Assembly: GCF_050176255.1 (NCBI RefSeq)
Contig: NZ_JBFXIE010000002.1
Length of the DNA: 64,000 bases
Reading direction: 5' to 3' (one strand)
Source: JBFXIE01 sp050176255
Lineage (GTDB): Bacteria; Pseudomonadota; Gammaproteobacteria; Burkholderiales; Burkholderiaceae_C
In this document: one piece after another, positions 34,779 through 45,953 of the stretch
Position numbering within the stretch: position 1 is the first letter of the stretch
Layout of the letters: every line of letters starts with the position of its first letter
Notes under the pieces: model-generated
What the model saw: the letters and a program-made list of their open reading frames with translations, nothing else
What the model was told of the DNA's origin: nothing
Databases searched by the model: none
Position numbers and translations under genes: made by a program

Positions 34779-36158
34779 ATGCCTGCCTCCACCGAACACA
34801 GCCAGATCCTCGACTCCTTGCTGCAGGCCCCGGGCCACCGGCGATCCTTCCTGCAGGCCGGCCTGACCGCGCTGGGCGGCATGGCTGCGGCAGGCTACGC
34901 GGCATCACCAGCGCAGGCAGCCACCCAGCCCAAGGTCGCCACCCAGGCACGCATTGTGATCGCCGGCGCGGGCGCGGCGGGCCTGGCGGCTGCCGCGCGC
35001 CTGTCGGCGGCGCTGGATGGCGCACGCATCACGCTGATCGACGCCCGCGCCGAACATTACTACCAACCCGGCTTCACCCTGGTGGGCGCGGGCATCAAGC
35101 CTGCGGGCTATGTGGTGTCGCGCACCGCCGACTATGTGCCCGCCGGCGTGCAGCTGGTAACCGAGCACGTGGCCGAATTCGACGTGGAAGGCAACCAGGT
35201 GGTGACCGACAGCGGCACGCGCCACCCCTACGACTTCCTGATCGTCGCCACCGGCTTGCAGCTGGAATATTCCGAGATCGAAGGCATGGACATCCGCCTG
35301 ATCGGTCAGAACGGCATGGGCAGCATCTACGCCGGCCCACAGGCGGCCGAAGCGACCTGGCGGGCCATGTCGGCCTTCGCCGACCAGGGCGGGCGCGGCG
35401 TGTTCCTGCGTCCGGCCACCGAGATGAAGTGCGCCGGCGCGCCGCTCAAATACACCTTCCTCACCGAGGACTACCTCACCCGCCGCGGCACGCGCGGCAA
35501 GTCCAAAGTGATCTACAACAGCAACAACAAGGTGCTGTTCAGCGTCCCCATCGTCTCCGAAAAAGTGCGGATGCTCTACCAGGAGCGCGGCATCGCGGTG
35601 AACTACGACCGCGTGCTGCGCGCCATCGATCCCGGCAAACGCGTGGCCACCTTTGCCACGCCGGACGGGACGGAAGAGCAGCCCTATGACTTCATCCACA
35701 TCATTCCGCCCATGCGCGCGCCTGCGGTCGTCAGGAACAGTCCTCTGCCCTGGCCCGCTGACAAGAACAAGGCCTGGGCCGCAGAAGGCTGGATGGAGGT
35801 GGACAAGGGCACGCTGCGCCATGTGCGCTACCCCAACGTCTTTGGCCTGGGCGATATTGCCGGCGTGCCCAAGGGCAAGACGGCTGCCAGCGTGAAGTGG
35901 CAGGTGCCAGTGGCTGTCGATCACCTGGTGGCGCAGATCGCGGGACGCTCGTCGTCCACGCTCTACACGGGCTACACCTCGTGCCCGCTGATCACGCGGC
36001 TGGGCCAGGCCATGCTGGTCGAATTTGACTACCAGAACAATCTCACGCCCTCGTTCCCCGGCGTGATCGCGCCGCTGGAAGAACTGTGGGTGAGCTGGGT
36101 CATGAAAACCATGGCCCTCAAACCCACCTACATCAGCATGCTACGCGGCGTTGCTTAA
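34779..36158 (+). CDS. sqr: Sulfide:quinone oxidoreductase-like flavoprotein, Tat-exported
   Basis: 459 aa. N-terminal twin-arginine-like signal (HRRSFLQAGLTALGGMAAAG, cleavage near AQA). FAD-binding GAGAAGLAAAARL follows, then the second dinucleotide fold. The catalytic cysteines appear to be C218 (MKCAGAP) and C402 (TSCPLITRLG); I see no third one. It probably oxidises sulfide to polysulfide and passes electrons to quinone. A Tat signal would place it in the periplasm, unlike many SQRs, which lack one. It heads the operon with the two genes below. A flavocytochrome c-like role is possible, but no cytochrome partner is adjacent. Confidence 0.85.
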   Translation: MPASTEHSQILDSLLQAPGHRRSFLQAGLTALGGMAAAGYAASPAQAATQPKVATQARIVIAGAGAAGLAAAARLSAALDGARITLIDARAEHYYQPGFTLVGAGIKPAGYVVSRTADYVPAGVQLVTEHVAEFDVEGNQVVTDSGTRHPYDFLIVATGLQLEYSEIEGMDIRLIGQNGMGSIYAGPQAAEATWRAMSAFADQGGRGVFLRPATEMKCAGAPLKYTFLTEDYLTRRGTRGKSKVIYNSNNKVLFSVPIVSEKVRMLYQERGIAVNYDRVLRAIDPGKRVATFATPDGTEEQPYDFIHIIPPMRAPAVVRNSPLPWPADKNKAWAAEGWMEVDKGTLRHVRYPNVFGLGDIAGVPKGKTAASVKWQVPVAVDHLVAQIAGRSSSTLYTGYTSCPLITRLGQAMLVEFDYQNNLTPSFPGVIAPLEELWVSWVMKTMALKPTYISMLRGVA

Positions 36159-36175
36159 GTAGCAGAATCCGGCAC

Positions 36176-36218
36176 AAAAGCCCACCCAAAAAGCGTCAAA
36201 CGCTATTTAAACAATAGC
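36176..36218 (-). repeat. Dispersed repeat copy 8, between sqr and the DUF5368 gene
   Basis: On minus: GCTATTGTTTAAATAGC, then GTTTGACGCTTTTTGG and GTGGGCTTTTG. It matches the first stem and roughly the rest. It ends 17 bp before the next start codon. Confidence 0.7.
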
Positions 36219-36234
36219 TAAAAGGAAATTCCGC

Positions 36235-36594
36235 ATGAAAGAACTCGACCCCCTCATCTTGCTGGCCGTCTTCCAGGAAATGCTGGGTGCCTGGCTGTGG
36301 CCCCTGGTGGCCGTGGCAGTGCTGGGTACGCTGGCCTTCGCAGTGCTGCTGGTGCGTGACCGCGGGCTGCGCGCGCAGCGGCTGGTGGGTGCGCAATTGC
36401 TGGCCGTGCCCGGCGGGGCACTGGCGCTTTGGATCATGGCCAGTGTCTCGTCCTCGGGCTTCACCGACGCCGCCGGGCCAGCCGACTGGGTATTGATCGC
36501 CCTGGTCTTCATGCTCGGCGCCGTGGGCGCCACCATCGTGGCCTACACCCTTGCAGGCTGGCTGGGCCTGGGCGGTCGCGCCCGGTCGGCCTGA
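36235..36594 (+). CDS. Small membrane protein (DUF5368-like)
   Basis: 119 aa. Three or four hydrophobic helices: WLWPLVAVAVLGTLAFAVLLV, LLAVPGGALALWIMASV, and WVLIALVFMLGAVGATIVAY. I recognise it as similar to DUF5368 proteins found beside SQR genes; the function is unknown. It sits between sqr and the DsrE gene and may help anchor or link them. AAAGGA lies upstream of ATG 36235. Confidence 0.7.
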   Translation: MKELDPLILLAVFQEMLGAWLWPLVAVAVLGTLAFAVLLVRDRGLRAQRLVGAQLLAVPGGALALWIMASVSSSGFTDAAGPADWVLIALVFMLGAVGATIVAYTLAGWLGLGGRARSA

Positions 36595-36647
36595 TGCCCT
36601 CCACACCCTCGTTTTGTTCACCCCCTCTCTATCAAGGAACCCACCCC

Positions 36648-37022
36648 ATGCCAGTCACTGCCGACTTTGTCTCCACGCTCTACCACGCCAAGGGCAACCC
36701 CGACAAGGCCACCGTGGCCCTGACCATGGCGCTGGCCGCGCGGCGCAAGGGCCACACGGTCTGCCTGATTCTGATGGCCGAGGGCGTCGCCCTGGGTGTG
36801 CCCGGCGCTGCGGACGGCATCAGCATCGGCGCGCCTTTCGAGCCCGCCGCCGACCTGCTGCGCGACTTTCTGCAAGAAGGCGGGCGCGTGGCGGTGTGCA
36901 AGTCCTGCATGGTGCACAACGGCCTGGAAGCATCGCAGATGGATCCGCGCGCCGAGATCATCACCGCACCCGACGTGATTGACCTGCTGATGGGCGCCAA
37001 AGGCTCGCTGCAAGTGGCCTGA
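36648..37022 (+). CDS. DsrE-family sulfur-transfer-like protein
   Basis: 124 aa. DsrE/DsrF-like fold: DKATVALTMALAARRKGHTVCLILM and VAVCKSCMVHNG, with a Cys pair (CKSC) placed like the sulfur-carrying Cys of DsrE proteins. It is likely a persulfide carrier that takes sulfur from the oxidoreductase encoded upstream; this is inference from context. AAGGA precedes ATG 36648. Confidence 0.82.
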   Translation: MPVTADFVSTLYHAKGNPDKATVALTMALAARRKGHTVCLILMAEGVALGVPGAADGISIGAPFEPAADLLRDFLQEGGRVAVCKSCMVHNGLEASQMDPRAEIITAPDVIDLLMGAKGSLQVA

Positions 37023-37090
37023 GCCGCTTGTGTAACACTCATGACGGCCGCGCGACGCCCGCGCGGCCGTCATCGTTTTCAAGGACTGCC

Positions 37091-37549
37091 ATGAGTGTTT
37101 ACGACAAGCTAAAAGAACTCGACATCACCCTGCCCCCCGTGGCCGTGCCCGCTGCGGCCTATGTGCCTTATGTGCAGACCGGCAACCTGGTGTTCCTGAG
37201 CGGCCACATCGCCCGCAAGCACGGCAAACCCTGGGCTGCGCAGCTGGGCCGCGACCTCACCACCGCGGAAGGCAAGGCAGCCGCCCGCGCCGTAGCCATC
37301 GACCTGCTGGGCACGCTGCAGGCGGCCTGCGGCGGCGACCTCAACCGGGTGCAGCGCATCGTGAAGGTGATGAGCCTGGTCAACTCCACCAGCGACTTCA
37401 CCGAGCAGCACCTGGTCACCAATGGCGCCAGCGAGCTGCTGGGTGAAGTGTTTGGCGACAAGGGCAAGCACGCGCGCAGCGCCTTTGGCGTGGCGCAAAT
37501 TCCCATGGGCGCCTGCGTGGAGATTGAGCTGATCGCAGAGATCAGCTAA
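37091..37549 (+). CDS. RidA-family protein (YjgF/YER057c/UK114)
   Basis: 152 aa. The longer RidA subtype, with GNLVFLSGHIARKHGKPW and VNSTSDFTEQHLVTNGASEL then SAFGVAQIPMGACVEIELIAEI. RidA deaminates reactive enamine/imine intermediates; the conserved Arg of RidA is not placed as in E. coli RidA, so the reaction may differ. It is 68 bp after the DsrE gene and may or may not be in that operon. Confidence 0.88.
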   Translation: MSVYDKLKELDITLPPVAVPAAAYVPYVQTGNLVFLSGHIARKHGKPWAAQLGRDLTTAEGKAAARAVAIDLLGTLQAACGGDLNRVQRIVKVMSLVNSTSDFTEQHLVTNGASELLGEVFGDKGKHARSAFGVAQIPMGACVEIELIAEIS

Positions 37550-37648
37550 GCCCCTGCCGCTGCGAGCGTATCGCCGGTGCCCGGGAGCGTGTGATGCCTC
37601 CAGCCCCATCGACACGAGCGCCGGCAGCCGTGCTTTTTGTACCGCCCG

Positions 37649-40000
37649 TCACTCCACCCGCAGCACGTCGGATGGCTTGAAGCCCAGATCGGCCGCCTTG
37701 CCCTTGCGTCCGCGCAAGGCGCGCGCGTTGTTCAGGCTGCGGATTTCCAGCGTTTCCTCGCGCGGCTTGCCGCCCCGGCCCACCCCGGTAAAGCGCACGC
37801 TGCGCGTGTAGGCGGCTGCACCTGCCAGCTCGTCTTTAGGCTCCAGGTCAATCAGCATCAGGCCACGCCCGCCCTTTTCCATGCGCTTGAGCTCGGTGAT
37901 CTCGAACGTCAGCACGCGCCCGCCCACGGATGCGCAGCACACATGCGTGGCCGGCGCCAGCGCCTGGCTGCCACTGGTGCCCTCCGCGTGCGAGGGGCGG
38001 CACAGGCGCTCGCCCTCGGCCAGCGTGACAAACGCTTTGCCGCCGCGGTTGCGCCCGGTCATGTGCTCCACCGTGGACAAAAAGCCGTAGCCGCCCGATC
38101 CCGCCAGCAGCAGCGTGGCGCTGGCGGGGCCGGCAAAGTAGTGAACCGGCTGCGTGCCTGCCTCCAGGTCGATCAGCGTGGTGATGGGCTGGCCATCGCC
38201 GCGCCCGCCCGGCAGGCTGGACACGGCCACCGAATACACGCGCCCGTTGCTACCGAAGACGATGAGCGTGTCCACCGTGCGGCACTCAAAGGTGCCATAC
38301 AGGCTGTCGCCCGCCTTGAAGGCAAAGCTGCCGGCTTCGTGCCCGTGGCCCTGGCGCGCACGCACCCAGCCTTTGTCGGAAACGATGACGGTGACGGGCT
38401 CGTCCAGCACCTTGACCTCGGCCACGGCCTTCTTTTCGGCCTGGATCAGCGTGCGGCGTGCGTCGCCGAACAGTTTGGCATCTGCCTCGATCTCGCGGGT
38501 CATCAGGCGGCGCAGCGAGGCGGGGTTGGCGAGGATGTCCTCGAGCTTGCCCTGCTCCTCGCGCAGCTCTTTGAGCTCTTGCTCGATCTTGATGGCCTCC
38601 AGCCGCGCCAGCTGGCGCAGGCGGATTTCCAGGATGTCCTCGGCCTGCCGGTCCGTGAGGTGAAAGCGCGCGATCAGCGCGGCCTTGGGCTCGTCGGACT
38701 GACGGATGATGGCGATCACCTCATCGATGTTCAGCAGCACCAGTTGCCGGCCTTCGAGGATGTGGATGCGGTCCAGCACCTTGTCCAGCCGGTGCTGGCT
38801 GCGCCGAGTGATCGTGGTCTGGCGAAAGGCGATCCACTCCTCCAGCATCTGGCGCAGCGACTTTTGCACCGGCTTGCCGTCCAGCCCGACCATGGTCAGG
38901 TTGATGGGCGCCGAAGTCTCCAAGCTGGTGTGCGCCAGCAGCGCGGTGATCAGGTCTTGCTGCGGCACCTTGCCGGTCTTGGGCTCGATGACCAGGCGCA
39001 CGGGCGCGTCCTTGCTGGACTCGTCGCGCACGCCGTCCAGCAGCGCCAGCAGCGCGGCCTTCAGTTGCGTCTGCTCCTGCGTGAGCGCTTTTTTGCCAGT
39101 CTTGACCTTGGGGTTGGTGAGTTCTTCGATTTCTTCCAGCACGCGCTGTGTGCTCACGCCGGGCGGCAGCTCGGTGACCACCATTTGCCACTGGCCGCGC
39201 GCCAGCTCCTCGATCTTCCAGCGCGCACGCACCTTCAGGCTGCCGCGGCCCGTGCGGTAGGCGTCGCGGATGTCGGCGTCACTGCTGATGATCTGGCCGC
39301 CGCCGGGATAGTCGGGGCCGGGGATCAGCGCACACAGTTCCTCGTCCTCTAGCTGCGGCTTTTTGATCAGGGCCACGCAGGCGTCGGCCACCTCGCGCAG
39401 GTTGTGGCTGGGGATTTCGGTGGCCAGGCCGACCGCGATGCCGCTGGCGCCGTTGAGCAGCGCGAACGGCAGCCGCGCAGGCAGCTGGCGCGGCTCCTGG
39501 GTGCTGCCGTCGTAGTTGGGCACGAAATCCACCGTGCCCATGTCGATCTCGTCGAGCAGCAGGCCGGCGATGCGGGTCAGGCGCGCCTCGGTGTAGCGCA
39601 TGGCCGCAGCGCCGTCGCCGTCGCGGCTGCCAAAGTTGCCCTGACCGTCGATCAGCGGATAGCGCTGGTTGAAGTCCTGCGCCAGGCGCACCAGCGCATC
39701 GTAGGCCGACTGGTCGCCATGCGGGTGAAAGCGGCCCAGCACGTCGCCCACCACGCGGGCGCTCTTCACCGGCTTGGCCGCCACGTTGCGGTTGGGGCCG
39801 CTGTAGCCCAGGCCCATGCGGTCCATGGCGTAAAGAATGCGCCGCTGCACGGGCTTGAGTCCGTCGCACACGTCAGGCAGGGCCCTGCCCTTGACGACGC
39901 TCAGGGCATATTCAAGGTAGGCACGCTGGGCGTATTGCGCCAGGGCCAGACTGTCGCCGTCGTCGGCGGTGGAGAGGTCGAGGGTGGGTTGGTCGCTCAT
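37649..40000 (-). CDS. parC: DNA topoisomerase IV subunit A
   Basis: 783 aa. Cuts and rejoins the DNA in decatenation. [19 protein letters not shown] and [14 protein letters not shown] contain the catalytic Tyr. The C-terminal beta-propeller shows the LMLID and [20 protein letters not shown] repeats and is shorter than in GyrA, supporting ParC over GyrA. The ATG at 40000 overlaps the stop of the transglycosylase gene as ATGA. It is in one operon with that gene and parE. Confidence 0.96.
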   Translation of the reverse strand: MSDQPTLDLSTADDGDSLALAQYAQRAYLEYALSVVKGRALPDVCDGLKPVQRRILYAMDRMGLGYSGPNRNVAAKPVKSARVVGDVLGRFHPHGDQSAYDALVRLAQDFNQRYPLIDGQGNFGSRDGDGAAAMRYTEARLTRIAGLLLDEIDMGTVDFVPNYDGSTQEPRQLPARLPFALLNGASGIAVGLATEIPSHNLREVADACVALIKKPQLEDEELCALIPGPDYPGGGQIISSDADIRDAYRTGRGSLKVRARWKIEELARGQWQMVVTELPPGVSTQRVLEEIEELTNPKVKTGKKALTQEQTQLKAALLALLDGVRDESSKDAPVRLVIEPKTGKVPQQDLITALLAHTSLETSAPINLTMVGLDGKPVQKSLRQMLEEWIAFRQTTITRRSQHRLDKVLDRIHILEGRQLVLLNIDEVIAIIRQSDEPKAALIARFHLTDRQAEDILEIRLRQLARLEAIKIEQELKELREEQGKLEDILANPASLRRLMTREIEADAKLFGDARRTLIQAEKKAVAEVKVLDEPVTVIVSDKGWVRARQGHGHEAGSFAFKAGDSLYGTFECRTVDTLIVFGSNGRVYSVAVSSLPGGRGDGQPITTLIDLEAGTQPVHYFAGPASATLLLAGSGGYGFLSTVEHMTGRNRGGKAFVTLAEGERLCRPSHAEGTSGSQALAPATHVCCASVGGRVLTFEITELKRMEKGGRGLMLIDLEPKDELAGAAAYTRSVRFTGVGRGGKPREETLEIRSLNNARALRGRKGKAADLGFKPSDVLRVE

Positions 40001-40890
40001 TCGGGCTGATAAGACTCGGTCAGTAACTGCCGGGCCAGGCGCAGTGGCGGTGCGGGCTGCACGCCGCTTTCGCCGGCATCGGAGAGGGGACGGGGCGCCG
40101 CTGGCAGCTCCATGCGCACGCGGCCGGTGCGGCCGGTGCTGGTGCGGTGCTCCAGCAGGGGCGCTGGCGGCTTGAGCAGCGCATACAGCCCCATCACGCT
40201 TTGCACGTAGTTGCGGGTTTCGCGGTAGGCCGGGATGCGGTTGCCGGCGCGTTGCACCGCGCCCTCGCCCGCGTTGTAGGCGGCCAGTGCCAGATCCAGT
40301 CGGCCCTCGAACAGATCCATGAGGTAGCGCAGGTAGCGCGTGCCCGCGGCCACGTTGATGGCCGGGTCGGTCAGTTTTTGCTCCAGAGTGAGCCGCGCGT
40401 CACCTGCCACGCCAAAGCGGCTGGCCGTGGCAGGCATGAGCTGCATCAGCCCCACGGCGCCGCGCGGCGACACGGCTTGCGCGTCAAAGCCCGATTCGGT
40501 GGCGATGACGGCCTGCAGCAGCTCGTAGTCCACGCCGTGGCGAACCGATGCGGCCCGCAGGTGCTGGCGCGCAATCTTGTAGCCCGGCGATACCTCAAAA
40601 AAAGCCAGTAGCCGCGCACCTGACGCCGACGACATGGGCGCACGCAAACCTGGCTGCGCAGGTTGCGGTAGGGCCATGTCGCGCGCGGAGTCGAAGTCGT
40701 TGCCGCGAAAAAACAGCGCATAGCGCTCGTCCAGCTGCTCGGCCGCAAAGTGCGTGACGCCGCGCGCGTCCACAAAGGCCCACAGGTCGGCATACGCGAT
40801 TTGCTGCAACAAAAGGAGCATCACCCCCAGGCATATAGAGCGCAATCTGCCTATCTGGCTTGCAATACCAAAGGAGAAGGGGTTCCGCAT
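39997..40890 (-). CDS. Lytic transglycosylase between parE and parC
   Basis: 297 aa. The signal region [20 protein letters not shown] stretch (residues 17-34) is followed by a DUF4124-like [20 protein letters not shown] segment. The SLT domain has the catalytic Glu in [10 protein letters not shown], then [18 protein letters not shown] and [12 protein letters not shown]. It cleaves peptidoglycan in the periplasm. Its place between the two topoisomerase IV genes, with an ATGA overlap to parC and 15 bp to parE, suggests co-expression of cell-wall cutting and chromosome decatenation. Confidence 0.9.
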   Translation of the reverse strand: MRNPFSFGIASQIGRLRSICLGVMLLLLQQIAYADLWAFVDARGVTHFAAEQLDERYALFFRGNDFDSARDMALPQPAQPGLRAPMSSASGARLLAFFEVSPGYKIARQHLRAASVRHGVDYELLQAVIATESGFDAQAVSPRGAVGLMQLMPATASRFGVAGDARLTLEQKLTDPAINVAAGTRYLRYLMDLFEGRLDLALAAYNAGEGAVQRAGNRIPAYRETRNYVQSVMGLYALLKPPAPLLEHRTSTGRTGRVRMELPAAPRPLSDAGESGVQPAPPLRLARQLLTESYQPE

Positions 40891-40905
40891 GACGCGCTGC
40901 CGGGG

Positions 40906-42888
<1,983 letters not shown>

Positions 42889-43001
42889 GGCGGCGCATTG
42901 TAGGGCTGGATATAAAGCCAGGATAAAGACCGACGGACGTCGTTTTTTGGCTGACACGAGGCCTCGAGCAGGTGTCACCGGTTTTTCGCTACAGTCGCCG
43001 G

Positions 43002-44225
43002 ATGCACGATGCCACCCGAAAACTGTCCATGGCCCAGGTCTTGATCTGCGGCGCCGCCATCGTCACCCTGTCCATGGGTATTCGCCACGGCTTCGGCCTA
43101 TGGCTGCAACCCGTCACCCAGGACATGGGCTGGACGCGCCAGACTTTTGCGCTGGCCATGGCCATCCAGAACCTGTCGTGGGGGCTGTTTGGCATTGTCG
43201 GCGGCATGCTGGCTGATCGGCTGGGCGCCTTTCGCGTGCTGATCGGCGGTGCGGGGCTTTATGCGCTGGGGCTGGCCGGCATGGCGCTGTCGCCCACGCC
43301 GCTGCTGTTTGCGCTGACCACGGGCGTGCTGATCGGCGCGGCGCAGGCGGGCACCACCTACGCCATCATCTACGGCGTGCTGGGCCGGCAGATTGCGGCC
43401 GACAAGCGCTCATGGGCCATGGGCGTGGCTGCGGCGGCGGGTTCGTTCGGGCAGTTTCTGATGGTGCCGCTGGAGGGCCTGCTGATCTTGCGCCTGGGCT
43501 GGCAGGAGGCACTGCTGGTGCTCTCGGCCATGGTGCTCTTGATCGTGCCCCTGGCCTTCGGCCTGCGCGAGCCCGGCTTTCACGGCAGCGCGCCCCTCAA
43601 ACGCACCCAGTCCGTGCGCGAGGCTTTTGCCGAGGCGCTGCGCTACCGCAGCTTTTTGCTGCTCACCGCGGGTTACTTTGTTTGCGGCTTTCAGGTGGTT
43701 TTCATCGGCGTGCACATGCCCAGCTATCTGCGCGATCAGGGTCTGACGCCCCAGGTGGCCAGCTATGCGCTGGCGCTGATCGGGCTGTTCAACGTGTTTG
43801 GCACCTACATTGCGGGGTCGCTGGGCCAGCGCATGCCCAAGCGCCACATACTGGCCTTCATTTACTTTGCGCGCGCCGTGGCCATCAGTGTGTTTTTGCT
43901 GGTGCCGCTGTCGCCCATGTCGGTCTATGTGTTCTCGGCCGTGATCGGCGCGCTGTGGTTGTCCACGGTGCCGCCCACCAACGCCCTGGTGGCGCAGATT
44001 TTCGGCGTGCAGCACCTGTCCATGCTCAGCGGCTTCGTGTTCTTCAGCCACCAGCTAGGCAGCTTCATGGGGGTGTGGCTGGGCGGCTACCTGTATGACC
44101 GCACGGGCAGCTACGACATCGTGTGGTGCCTGGCCATCGCGCTGGGGGTCTTGGCAGCGCTGGTCAACATGCCGGTGCGCGAGGGCGCCATAGCGCGCAC
44201 CGTACCGCATGGGGCCGGGGCATGA
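43002..44225 (+). CDS. MFS transporter
   Basis: 407 aa. Twelve hydrophobic helices; the loop 2-3 motif is seen in GMLADRLGAFRVL, and the central loop is charged (GSAPLKRTQSVREAFAEALR). It resembles the oxalate/formate-antiporter-like and monocarboxylate MFS groups; the substrate is open. ATG 43002 is chosen over an upstream GTG. Its TGA stop overlaps the start of the next small gene (ATGA), so the three following genes form one operon. Confidence 0.88.
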   Translation: MHDATRKLSMAQVLICGAAIVTLSMGIRHGFGLWLQPVTQDMGWTRQTFALAMAIQNLSWGLFGIVGGMLADRLGAFRVLIGGAGLYALGLAGMALSPTPLLFALTTGVLIGAAQAGTTYAIIYGVLGRQIAADKRSWAMGVAAAAGSFGQFLMVPLEGLLILRLGWQEALLVLSAMVLLIVPLAFGLREPGFHGSAPLKRTQSVREAFAEALRYRSFLLLTAGYFVCGFQVVFIGVHMPSYLRDQGLTPQVASYALALIGLFNVFGTYIAGSLGQRMPKRHILAFIYFARAVAISVFLLVPLSPMSVYVFSAVIGALWLSTVPPTNALVAQIFGVQHLSMLSGFVFFSHQLGSFMGVWLGGYLYDRTGSYDIVWCLAIALGVLAALVNMPVREGAIARTVPHGAGA

Positions 44226-44356
44226 AAGCGCGCGCCACCGCCTTGAAATGGCTGGGCGCCGCCACTGCCCTGCTGGTGTTGCTGGCGGTATTCATGCTGT
44301 ATCTGCAGCCAGACTTCATGCTCACGCTGGCCGACCAGGTCTGGGCGTGCTTCTGA
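44222..44356 (+). CDS. Small single-span membrane protein
   Basis: 44 aa. Basic start MKARATALKWLG, one helix AATALLVLLAVFMLYL, then a short tail. The start overlaps the MFS stop as ATGA and the stop is two bases before the methyltransferase start, so it is tightly built into the operon. I do not recognise it; it may be a small partner of the transporter. Position, hydrophobicity and coupling support it as real. Confidence 0.6.
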   Translation: MKARATALKWLGAATALLVLLAVFMLYLQPDFMLTLADQVWACF

Positions 44357-44358
44357 CT

Positions 44359-44934
44359 ATGCAAGTCACCGCCACGCCCGCGCACCACGGCGCACAAGCC
44401 CCGTCCGACTGGATACAGCGCTGGTCGCACCTGGTGCCGCCGGGCGGCGCCGTGCTGGATGTGGCCTGCGGACTTGGGCGCCACATGCGCTGGTTTTATG
44501 AGCGGAATCACCCTGTAACCGGCGTAGATAAATCGCAAGAAGCTATTAATTCAATAGCACATCTGGGCGAAGCCATTGCAGCCGACATCGAGGCCGGCCC
44601 CTGGCCCCTGCCCGGGCGCCACTTTGCCGGCGTGGTGGTCACCAATTACCTGTGGCGGCCGCTGCTGCCCACCCTCGTGGACAGCGTGGCGCCCGGCGGC
44701 GTGCTGCTGTACGAAACCTTTGCGCAAGGCAACGAGACCGTCGGCCGGCCCGCGCGGGCCGATTTTTTGCTGCAACCGGGCGAGTTGCTGCAGGTCTGCC
44801 GGGACTTGCGCGTGGTTGCCTACGAAGACGGCTATCTGGACAACCCCGCACGCTTCGTGCAGCGCATCGCCGCCGTGCGCGAACCAGCATCGCACCATGG
44901 CCCCATTCGCTTGCCGCTGCACGGCGCTCCCTAG
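44359..44934 (+). CDS. Class I SAM-dependent methyltransferase
   Basis: 191 aa. Motif I is VLDVACGLGRHMRWF, motif II GVDKSQEA, and a TehB-like core follows with VVVTNYLWRPLL. Dispersed repeat copy 9 falls at residues 55-67 (EAINSIAHL). TehB-type proteins methylate tellurite or thiopurines in some bacteria, but the substrate here is unknown. The start is ATG 44359. It is the last gene of the MFS operon. Confidence 0.82.
   Translation: MQVTATPAHHGAQAPSDWIQRWSHLVPPGGAVLDVACGLGRHMRWFYERNHPVTGVDKSQEAINSIAHLGEAIAADIEAGPWPLPGRHFAGVVVTNYLWRPLLPTLVDSVAPGGVLLYETFAQGNETVGRPARADFLLQPGELLQVCRDLRVVAYEDGYLDNPARFVQRIAAVREPASHHGPIRLPLHGAP
44523..44558 (-). repeat. Dispersed repeat copy 9, inside the methyltransferase gene
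   Basis: On minus: GCTATTGAATTAATAGC (complement of 44542-44558), then TTCTTGCGATTTATC. The distal part is poorly conserved. The frame is kept. Confidence 0.6.
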
Positions 44935-44968
44935 TTAGAATGCCCTTTTACCGTTTTTGAACACGGAC

Positions 44969-45865
44969 ATGACCTCTTCCAGCGCCACCCTTACGGGCAG
45001 CATCGTCGCCCTCGTCACCCCCATGCATGACGACGGCAGCGTGGACTACCCCACGCTTCGCAAACTCATCGACTGGCATATCCAGGAAGGCACGAACTGC
45101 ATCGGCGTCGTGGGCACCACGGGCGAGTCCCCCACGGTGAATGTGGACGAACACTGCGAAATCATCCGCGTAGCCGTCGAGCAGGCTGCAGGGCGCGTGC
45201 CGGTCATGGCGGGCTGCGGTGCCAACTCCACGCACGAAGCCATCGAGCTGGCGCGCTTTGCCAAGAAGGTGGGCGCAGACAGCCAGCTGCAGGTCGTGCC
45301 CTACTACAACAAACCCACGCAGGAAGGCCAGTACCGCCACTTCAGATCAATAGCCGAGGCCGTGGGCGACCTGCCCATGGTGCTGTACAACGTGCCTGGC
45401 CGCTCGGTGGCCGACATGCATCACGAGACCGTGCTGCGCCTGACCCAGGTGCCTGGCATCGTGGGTATCAAGGAAGCCACCGGCAACATCGAACGCGCGC
45501 AGTGGCTCATCCGCGACGTGCCCAAGGGCTTTGCCGTGTATTCCGGCGACGACCCCACGGCAGTGGCGCTGATGCTGTGCGGCGGCCAGGGCAACATCAG
45601 CGTGACGGCCAACGTAGCACCGCGCCTGATGAGTGAGTTGTGCGTGGCGGCGCTTGCCGGTGACACCCGGCGCGCCATGGAGATCCAGTTTCGCCTGATG
45701 CCGGTGCACAAGCACCTGTTTGTCGAAGCCAACCCCATTCCCGTCAAATGGGCCATGCAGCGCATGGGCCTGTGCGGCGGCACCCTGCGCCTGCCCATGA
45801 CACCCCTGAGCCAGGGCAACGAAGCCGTTGTCGAGGCGGCCCTGCGCGCCGCAGGCCTGCTCTGA
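44969..45865 (+). CDS. dapA: 4-hydroxy-tetrahydrodipicolinate synthase
   Basis: 298 aa. Condenses pyruvate with aspartate semialdehyde for lysine and diaminopimelate. GTTGESPT is the active-site Thr-Thr segment, YNVPGRS the Tyr segment and GIKEATGN the Schiff-base Lys. The start [19 protein letters not shown] is at 44969; an upstream TTG is less likely. It lies 88 bp before bamC, which is the usual order. Confidence 0.97.
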   Translation: MTSSSATLTGSIVALVTPMHDDGSVDYPTLRKLIDWHIQEGTNCIGVVGTTGESPTVNVDEHCEIIRVAVEQAAGRVPVMAGCGANSTHEAIELARFAKKVGADSQLQVVPYYNKPTQEGQYRHFRSIAEAVGDLPMVLYNVPGRSVADMHHETVLRLTQVPGIVGIKEATGNIERAQWLIRDVPKGFAVYSGDDPTAVALMLCGGQGNISVTANVAPRLMSELCVAALAGDTRRAMEIQFRLMPVHKHLFVEANPIPVKWAMQRMGLCGGTLRLPMTPLSQGNEAVVEAALRAAGLL

Positions 45866-45953
45866 GGGCCCGCTCCAATTCACCCAGCCTGACGCCAGAC
45901 CGCAGCGGTTTTCGACGCACCCTGGCCGCACTTGGATCAATGAGGATTTTCGC

